Origin: Phycisphaera sp.
GTDB taxonomy: Bacteria; Planctomycetota; Phycisphaerae; Phycisphaerales; SM1A02
Direction: 5' to 3'
NCBI GenBank assembly: GCA_016124975.1
Contig: WGMP01000021.1
Location: 1-64,000 of the forward strand
Length of the DNA: 64,000 bases
The notes under the pieces were generated by a model, which was given only the letters and a program-made list of their open reading frames with translations, searched no databases and was not told the origin of the DNA. The stretch's first letter is position 1. Each line of letters begins with the position of its first letter. This document shows, one piece after another, positions 57,550 to 64,000 of this stretch. A program made the translations under genes and the position numbers.

Positions 57550-59631
57550 ATGAGCAGTACAGAGCGGACCCGTCAGACCTTCACCGAGAGAAGCCCCGCC
57601 ACAGCGAGCGCCTTTCCGATCGCGCCCCGCGGGACGCGAAAGGTCGCGGACGGCGCGGCGCGCGGGATTCGAGCCCTTGTGTGGCTCGTGCTTCTCCTGA
57701 CCGCTCCCCTTCTCGCGGACACTGCCATGGCGCAAGGGATCCCGGGACGGCCCTCGATCCCGGGGCAGCCCGCGATCCCGGGGTTCACGCCGCCGGGAGC
57801 GCGCGCGACGGCCCCGATGGAATCGGACGAGGTCCTCACGGTGCGCGCCGTGCCCGCCACATCGGTGGTCGCCCCCGGGGGCGATGTCGCGATCGCCGTC
57901 GAGTTCACGCTCGCACCAGGCTGGCACATCTGGCCCGTCGAGGGCGCTGCCCCCGTCGACACCTCCGACTTCATGCCGATCTGGACGGAGCTCGCCTCGC
58001 CGACGCCGCCTGCGGGCATCGATCTCAACCTCGGGTTCGCGCAGTGGCCCGCCACAAAGTCGGGAACGATGGACTTCGGCACGGGCCCGATCGAGCTCCC
58101 CTATCACGAGGGAACATTCGTCGTCTACATCCCCGCCACGCTCCGCGCAGACGCACCCGAGGGCGCGCTGACGATCCCGCTGCGCGTCGACTTTCAGGCC
58201 TGCGACGACACGACCTGCAAGCCGCCCGACTCGATCGAGCTCGCGGTCACCCTCACGGTCGGCCGCGGCTCCGGCGAAGCCGCGCCCGCAGAGCTCCTCG
58301 CGGGCTTCGACCCGTCGGTCTACGCGCGCATCCGCTCGGGCGAGAAGCCAAGCGAACGGCTCGAGTTCAACCTCTTCGAGCTGAAGTTCTCGATCGACCC
58401 GACGGGCGCGGGCTTCGCGCTTCTCCTCCTGATCGCGGCCGCGGGCGGGCTTCTCCTCAACTTCACGCCGTGCGTGCTGCCCGTGATCCCGATCAAGATC
58501 ATCGGCCTCTCGCAGGCCGCGCAGGGAAGCCGCGCCAAGTGCTTCGCGCTCGGATTCGTGATGTCGCTCGGCGTCGTCGCGTTCTGGCTCGCGCTCGGCA
58601 CGCTGATGGCGACGGTGAAGGGATTCACGAGCGCCAACCAGCTCTTCCAGGAGCCGCTCTTCACGATCGGCGTCGGCGTCGTCATCGGCGTCATGGCGAT
58701 CGGCATGGCGGGCCTCTTCTCGCTGCGCCTCCCCGACTGGGTCTACATGGTCGAGGCGAAGCACGATTCGTATCCGGGCTCGTTCGGCTTCGGCATCATG
58801 ACCGCCGTCCTCTCGACCCCGTGCACGGCGCCGCTGATGGGCACGGCCGTCGCATGGGCGACGACGCAGGGCCCCGCGACGATCCTCACGGTCTTCGGCG
58901 CGGTCGGCGCGGGCATGGCGGTCCCCTACCTCGTCCTCTCCGCGTTCCCGTCGCTCGTCGACAAGATGCCGCGCACGGGTCCCGCGAGCGACCTCATCAA
59001 GCAGGTGATGGGCCTCCTCCTTCTCGCGGCGGCCGCGTACTTCGTCGGCGCGGGCCTCTCGGGCCTCCTCGTGACGCCGCCCGAGCCGCCGAACACCGCG
59101 TACTGGTGGGTTGTCGCCCTCCTCGGCGCGGCGGCGGGCGGATGGCTCGTCGTCCGCACGGTCTCGCTCACGAAGAAGCCCGTCAACATGATCGTGTTCG
59201 GCGGGATCGGCGCCTTCATACTCGGAGTGAGCGTCCTCATCGGCCTCTCGCAGACGGCGAAGGGGCCGATCGACTGGACCTACTACACGCCCGAGCGTCT
59301 CGCCAGCGCACGCGCGGAGGGCAAGGTCGTCGTCATCGACTTCACGGCCGAGTGGTGCGCCAACTGCAAGACGCTCGAGGCGCTCGTCCTCAATCTGCCG
59401 TCGGTCGCGAAGGAGCTCAACGCCGAGGACGTGGCCGCGATCAAGGTCGACCTCACGGGCAACAACACCGACGGCAACAAGCTCCTCAAGGACTCGAACC
59501 GCGCGACGATCCCGCTTCTCCTCGTCTACGACCGCGAGGGGCGCGAGATCCTGAACGCAAGCGACTACACGCCGCAGCAGGTGATCGACGCGATCAACGA
59601 GGCGCGCGCGGCGGGCGGCTCCTCAAGCTGA
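57550..59631 (+). CDS. dsbD: DsbD-family thiol:disulfide interchange protein
   Basis: N-terminal DsbC/D-type domain; LLLNFTPCVLPVIPIKIIGLSQ TM domain; C-terminal thioredoxin VVVIDFTAEWCANCKTLE. Confidence 0.93.
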   Translation: MSSTERTRQTFTERSPATASAFPIAPRGTRKVADGAARGIRALVWLVLLLTAPLLADTAMAQGIPGRPSIPGQPAIPGFTPPGARATAPMESDEVLTVRAVPATSVVAPGGDVAIAVEFTLAPGWHIWPVEGAAPVDTSDFMPIWTELASPTPPAGIDLNLGFAQWPATKSGTMDFGTGPIELPYHEGTFVVYIPATLRADAPEGALTIPLRVDFQACDDTTCKPPDSIELAVTLTVGRGSGEAAPAELLAGFDPSVYARIRSGEKPSERLEFNLFELKFSIDPTGAGFALLLLIAAAGGLLLNFTPCVLPVIPIKIIGLSQAAQGSRAKCFALGFVMSLGVVAFWLALGTLMATVKGFTSANQLFQEPLFTIGVGVVIGVMAIGMAGLFSLRLPDWVYMVEAKHDSYPGSFGFGIMTAVLSTPCTAPLMGTAVAWATTQGPATILTVFGAVGAGMAVPYLVLSAFPSLVDKMPRTGPASDLIKQVMGLLLLAAAAYFVGAGLSGLLVTPPEPPNTAYWWVVALLGAAAGGWLVVRTVSLTKKPVNMIVFGGIGAFILGVSVLIGLSQTAKGPIDWTYYTPERLASARAEGKVVVIDFTAEWCANCKTLEALVLNLPSVAKELNAEDVAAIKVDLTGNNTDGNKLLKDSNRATIPLLLVYDREGREILNASDYTPQQVIDAINEARAAGGSSS

Positions 59632-60585
59632 CGGAACGGCTCGGGCGGCGCGCAGACGAAGCGTCGACGCCAAACGCCAGAGCGCGAGGGCAACGACCAG
59701 GCAGAGAGCAGCGCCGAGCTGCGCCCGACGCTTCCACGCGTCCAACCGCCTCTGGTTCGAGCCGATGAAGTCGACCGCGTACTCCGCGTTGCCGGCGGGC
59801 CCGAAGGTGGCCGCCGTCTCCGCGGCCATCACGGGCCACGCGCCGACCGCGAGGTAGGCCTCGAGCATGCCCTCGGGATCCTCGCCGGCCTCGGCGAGTG
59901 AGCGGGGAACGACGAGCGCAAAGTCGGGATCGACGATCCACTCGCCAGCAGCCGTCCTCGCCAACGCCACGACATGACCGCCAAGTCCGAACGGCCTCGC
60001 GTCGACGCCGCGCTCGCGAAGGTAGTCCGAGATCGCGATCGCCTGATGCGAGCACGCCCCGACGCCGATGCGGATGGCGGAGCGCCACCTCCCTCGCTCG
60101 AGCCATGCGAGACGCCGCCACTCCGCGAGGTCGCCGCGCGCGCGCGCGGCGATCATGTCGCACCAGAGCGGCAGGTCCTCGTAGAAGCGCATGACCCTGT
60201 CCGGCACGGCGCTCTCGACATCAGACGGCCAGTCGTGCAGAATGGCAGCGGCAAAGATGCGCGTGGCCTCGATGAGCCCTTCCTCGGTGTTCGGATCGAT
60301 CTCCCCGAGGCGCCGCACGGCGTCGTCGGCATCAATGCACGCGAGGTCGCGCACGCGTCCGCGCCTGCACTCGGTCGCCTCGAGGCGGCGCGGATGAGGT
60401 TCGAGCGAACGATCGGCGAACGCAGGGCCATACGCCACGATCCCCGCGACAGCACCAAGCAAGACTGATGTGCCGAGAAGTGCGCACGCGATCGCTTTCG
60501 AGAGCGATGCAGCGGGCGCCCTGCCCTCGCTCCGTGACCCCGCGGGCTTCACCGCGCGCTGTGACTCCTGCTTGACCCTCACCAT
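59623..60585 (-). CDS. Membrane-anchored transglutaminase-like protein
   Basis: Cys-His-Asp order: GVGACSHQAIAISDYLRERGVDARPFGLGGHVVALARTAAGEWIVDPDFA; N- and C-terminal TM segments. Confidence 0.65.
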   Translation of the reverse strand: MVRVKQESQRAVKPAGSRSEGRAPAASLSKAIACALLGTSVLLGAVAGIVAYGPAFADRSLEPHPRRLEATECRRGRVRDLACIDADDAVRRLGEIDPNTEEGLIEATRIFAAAILHDWPSDVESAVPDRVMRFYEDLPLWCDMIAARARGDLAEWRRLAWLERGRWRSAIRIGVGACSHQAIAISDYLRERGVDARPFGLGGHVVALARTAAGEWIVDPDFALVVPRSLAEAGEDPEGMLEAYLAVGAWPVMAAETAATFGPAGNAEYAVDFIGSNQRRLDAWKRRAQLGAALCLVVALALWRLASTLRLRAARAVPSA

Positions 60586-60595
60586 CAGTGGGCGA

Positions 60596-62881
60596 TCATA
60601 GCGAATCACTCGCGCCAAGCGGGCCGCCGAGCCGTTCGATCGCGGCGCGGATCGCCGCAACCTCGCGGTCGGAAAGCTGCGCGAGCGGATCGAGCGCGAG
60701 CGCCTCGTTCACATCGAGCGCGCGCTGGTAGAACTCGCGCGGATCGTCGTCCACCCCGAACCCCGCCCTTTCGCGGATCGCGCCCGCCGCCTCGCGTGCG
60801 GCGCCCGCGTCGGCCCAGCGGCGCGGGCTGTAGGGGAACACGCGCACGGCGTCCTCGACCGCCTGAACGGCGCTCAGGATCGAGACGATCTCGTCGTCGC
60901 CGAGCCGCTCGCGTGCCGCCATGTGTCGCAGCTTCCGCAAGGCGATGTCGCCCTCGATCGCCTTCTTGCGCGGCGGTCGCAGCTGCCGCGTGGCCGCGAT
61001 CCGCTCCGCGTAGGCGAACGCCTCGCCCGCGCGGGCCGCGTCGGCCGCTGCCGCGGCGAGCGACTGCCCGATGGCGGCCTCGAGCGCGAAGCGAGACCAC
61101 CAGTACGGACTCTCGAAGAGTTCGCGCGCGGCGGCCATGCGCAGGTCGAACTCCTTCGCGGGTTCGTCGCGCACGACCGCGAGCATGCGCGCGGCGCGCT
61201 CGAGATGCGTCGCGCGCGTCGTGGAGCGCCAGAGGCTCGCGCCCATCGAGATCGCGGCGACCACCACGCACACGGCGAGAAGCGGCGCGAGCACAGCGTT
61301 GTCCGCCTTCGCGGCGGTCGGGGCGGCTGTTTCCGCCTGCCCACGCCCTGCAGGAAGCTCGGCGGCGCAGGCGATCAGGAGAAGCGCCAGCACGCACGAC
61401 CCCGGAAGCCACGCGACCATCTCGATCTGGGCATGGACAAGGACGAGCACGCCGACCGCGAACAGCGCGGCGCGCAGCGCGCGCGGAGGAGCCGCCATCG
61501 CAGCCGTGGCGGCGCAGCCCGCGACGAGCACGCACGCGAAGACGCCGAGAACACGCGTCGCGAGCCAGAACCCGTCGACAAGCGGCGCTTCGGCGCGCAT
61601 GGCGATGGCCGTTCCCGCGACCCCCGCGACGGCCGCGGTCGCGAGCGCGAGCATGCGTGCGCGGGCCTCGCCGCCGTCGTCGGGCTCGCACGATGCCTCG
61701 GCCATGCCTCGTTCGCCGTCGTCGCCCTCGCGGCTCGGCCAGAAGAAGCGCCAGATCACGGCGATCCACGCGACGCCCGACAGGCCGAGCGCGATGATCC
61801 AGTCCGCGAAGATCGAATGCAGGCTCTTGACATCCTCGGGGCAGTTCGGCGGCTTGGAGGCGGCGAAAAACTCCTGGACCCGCTCCGCTCCGAGGCCGAG
61901 AGGACCGGCCCCCTGCCCGAGCATGCGCACGCCCGCCTCGAGATAGAACCCGCGGAAGAGGAGGCTCGTCTCGCCGATCCGCGTGCCGACGAGCCATCGC
62001 GCGAAGACCGCACCGAGCGCGCACGCCGCGAGGACGAGCGCCCAGCGCGGCGAGGGAAGCCGCGCCGCGCGCAGCGAGACGAAGAGCACGGCGATCGCGA
62101 CGATGGTCGCAAGCAGCGCGCCCTTGCCGCCGTTCACGACGAGAAGCACCACGCTCGCCACCGCCGCAAGCGCGAGGAGCAGCGTGTTTCCCGATGGCTG
62201 CGCGCGACGCGCTGCGAAGGCGAGCGCGCCGCACCCGACGAGCCCGACGCCCATCATGGTGGAGAACGGGTTCGACAGCTTGAACCAGCCCGTGGCTTCG
62301 GCCTGGTAGAGGCGGCGCTCATAGGTTCGTGCAGCGCTCGAGTCAGGAAGCCATCCGCGGTCCGCAAGGAACGCCTCGCGCGTCTCCTCGTAGAAGGCGA
62401 CGGTCGCGGGATGCTCGACGAGGACCTGCACGAATCCGCGCACGGCGAGGAGCGCGATCACGCCGAGAAAGACGCCGAGCGCCGCCGCGCGGAACCTTCG
62501 ATCACGCCCGAGGTGCGCGAGCGCGACCGCTGCGAACATCGCCGCGATCCAAGTGTCGGTGCGGAAGCCGTTCTCGGGAATGATCCCCGTGTGCGCGTGC
62601 ATTGCTGCAACGGGCACGGGAACAAGCGCGAGGAAGACGAGCCCCCAGTGGACCCCGCGGCGCGCCACCACCTCGCCGAGGATCGCAAGCGCCGCCGAAA
62701 GCAGAAGCACGAGATCGAGCGCGTGCGACCCCGCCGCCCCGAGCGAGAGGAGCGGCATCTGGTCGCGCGCGGGGTCGACATCCGCGAACCACAGGTTCGG
62801 CTCGATCGAGACCATGCTGCGGATCGCGGCGACGGCGGCGATGCCGGCGAAGCCCGCGATGCGAAGCAGATCGGCCTTCAT
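60596..62881 (-). CDS. O-antigen ligase/polymerase-like membrane protein with C-terminal repeat region
   Basis: Many TM segments; MGVGLVGCGALAFAARR...GNTLLLALAAVASVVLLVVNGGKGALLATIVAIAVLFVSLRA; ends in a TPR-like region. Confidence 0.75.
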   Translation of the reverse strand: MKADLLRIAGFAGIAAVAAIRSMVSIEPNLWFADVDPARDQMPLLSLGAAGSHALDLVLLLSAALAILGEVVARRGVHWGLVFLALVPVPVAAMHAHTGIIPENGFRTDTWIAAMFAAVALAHLGRDRRFRAAALGVFLGVIALLAVRGFVQVLVEHPATVAFYEETREAFLADRGWLPDSSAARTYERRLYQAEATGWFKLSNPFSTMMGVGLVGCGALAFAARRAQPSGNTLLLALAAVASVVLLVVNGGKGALLATIVAIAVLFVSLRAARLPSPRWALVLAACALGAVFARWLVGTRIGETSLLFRGFYLEAGVRMLGQGAGPLGLGAERVQEFFAASKPPNCPEDVKSLHSIFADWIIALGLSGVAWIAVIWRFFWPSREGDDGERGMAEASCEPDDGGEARARMLALATAAVAGVAGTAIAMRAEAPLVDGFWLATRVLGVFACVLVAGCAATAAMAAPPRALRAALFAVGVLVLVHAQIEMVAWLPGSCVLALLLIACAAELPAGRGQAETAAPTAAKADNAVLAPLLAVCVVVAAISMGASLWRSTTRATHLERAARMLAVVRDEPAKEFDLRMAAARELFESPYWWSRFALEAAIGQSLAAAAADAARAGEAFAYAERIAATRQLRPPRKKAIEGDIALRKLRHMAARERLGDDEIVSILSAVQAVEDAVRVFPYSPRRWADAGAAREAAGAIRERAGFGVDDDPREFYQRALDVNEALALDPLAQLSDREVAAIRAAIERLGGPLGASDSL

Positions 62882-64000
62882 CGCGGCGCGTCTCCGCCAC
62901 CGCCTGCGGACGGCGGCTCGATCCGCGCCACGCTCGTCTCAAGGACCAGCATCACGAGGAAGATCCCGAAGAGCTGGAGCCCGACGAGCGCGGCCTGCCA
63001 CGGCTTCATGAGGCCGAGGCCGATTCCGCTCATGGCGGTCACAGCGGTCAGGAGCCAGAGCACGACCACCGCGCGCCGCTTCGAGAGCCCGAGCTGCACG
63101 AGCCTGTGCGAGATGTGCTCGGGCCCGCCCACGAACGGGCTCTTCCCGCGGCGCACGCGCCACACCGTGACATAGACGCCGTCGTAGAGCGGCACCGCGA
63201 GGACGAGGAGCGGCATGAACACGCCGTACCACGCCGTGCCGAGCGCGTAGTCGGCGTGCTCCGCGTCGACGAAGGTGGTGCGCGCCGCGAGGCACGCCAG
63301 CATGTAGCCGACGAAGAGCGACCCGCCGTCTCCCATGAAGATCCGCGCGGGCGGGATGTTCCACACGAGGAACCCCGCGAGCGAACCCGCGAGGAGCGCG
63401 AGCGCCGAGGCGATGAACCACTGTTCGTTGAGGATCGTCGCCGCCATGAAGCAGAGCGCCGCGACCATGCCGATCCCCGCCGCGAGCCCGTCCATGTTGT
63501 CGATGAAGTTGACGGCGTTCACAATGACCACGATCCACGCCACCGTGAGCACGATGCTGATGACCTCGCCCCCCGGGATCGGCTCGAGCAGGTTGTGCAG
63601 GAGCCGCACGTCGGAGAAAAGCGTGGTCGCGACGGCCACCCCGACCTGCAGGAAGAGCTTCGGCCACGCCGAGAGCGCCCGTCGGTCGTCGTAGAGCCCC
63701 ATCAGATGGAGCGCGAGCGCGCCGAGCAGGATGACCCCCCAGTCCCCCGCCGTCTCGCGCGCGCGCCCGAGATGGGGCTCGACGGCGGGCGCCCACGCGA
63801 CGACCTGCGACGGGAACAGCGCCAGCGCCCCGAGCGCCGCCGCGATGGGCAGCACGGTCGACCAGAAGATGGCGATGCCGCCGATGTTCGGCACCTTGCG
63901 CAGTTCCTTGACATGGCCCGCGGCGCCAGGGGTGTCGAGCGCGCCCACGCGCATGCCGAGCCGCGCGAGGAGCCCCGTGAACGGAGCCGAGAGCGCGAAG
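62878..64000 (-). CDS. WecA/MraY-type undecaprenyl-phosphate sugar-1-phosphate transferase, N-terminus cut by window edge
   Basis: KVPNIGGIAIFWSTVLPIAA...AVNFIDNMDGLAAGIGMVAALCFM...RIFMGDGGSLFVGYMLA; reading frame stays open to the edge (FALSAPFTGLLARLGMRVGALDTPG). Confidence 0.9.
   Translation of the reverse strand, partial: FALSAPFTGLLARLGMRVGALDTPGAAGHVKELRKVPNIGGIAIFWSTVLPIAAALGALALFPSQVVAWAPAVEPHLGRARETAGDWGVILLGALALHLMGLYDDRRALSAWPKLFLQVGVAVATTLFSDVRLLHNLLEPIPGGEVISIVLTVAWIVVIVNAVNFIDNMDGLAAGIGMVAALCFMAATILNEQWFIASALALLAGSLAGFLVWNIPPARIFMGDGGSLFVGYMLACLAARTTFVDAEHADYALGTAWYGVFMPLLVLAVPLYDGVYVTVWRVRRGKSPFVGGPEHISHRLVQLGLSKRRAVVVLWLLTAVTAMSGIGLGLMKPWQAALVGLQLFGIFLVMLVLETSVARIEPPSAGGGGDAPR

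Overview
High-GC bacterial chromosomal window, probably Planctomycetota/Phycisphaerae-like (inferred from gene content; not verified by search). It is mostly ordinary, densely packed housekeeping sequence. Recognisable genes: uvrA, purN, a hpf-ptsN-HPr cluster, gpsA, a P1B-type ATPase, class I fructose-bisphosphate aldolase, mnmA, an RNase HII-like gene, fusA, a SpoIIE-type phosphatase, ribD, a GldA/GldG-type ABC module with a DUF4340-like protein, a GAF/response-regulator protein, prmC, a GT4 glycosyltransferase, putA, comM, a 3D-domain protein, TauE/SafE, DUF1573, efp, a TVP38/DedA-like protein, yebC, a nusA-infB-rbfA operon that continues into a HhH-GPD-like protein and a TPR lipoprotein, fliM, dsbD, a transglutaminase-like protein, an O-antigen-ligase-like protein and a WecA/MraY-type transferase cut by the window edge. 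I saw no tRNA, rRNA, CRISPR array, prophage or clear IS element. The most interesting signals are non-coding: (1) a tandem REP/BIME-like element at 29172-29415 with fixed flanks and compensatorily changing hairpin stems; (2) about seven hairpins in roughly 230 nt upstream of nusA, downstream of a good sigma70-like promoter about 750 nt away; (3) a perfect three-way-junction fold in the long fusA leader; (4) a multi-palindrome operator near 5542-5591; (5) a 1.3 kb non-coding island before efp with an orphan terminator. Protein oddities: EF-P with Asn at the usual tip-Lys position, a P1B ATPase with CPG in place of CPC, an RNase HII-like protein with DEAGYG, and a catalytically altered HhH-GPD domain with a histone-H1-like tail. 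Starts were adjusted from the ORF track by protein similarity and overlap logic. Many long ORFs in the track are antisense shadow ORFs caused by high GC.
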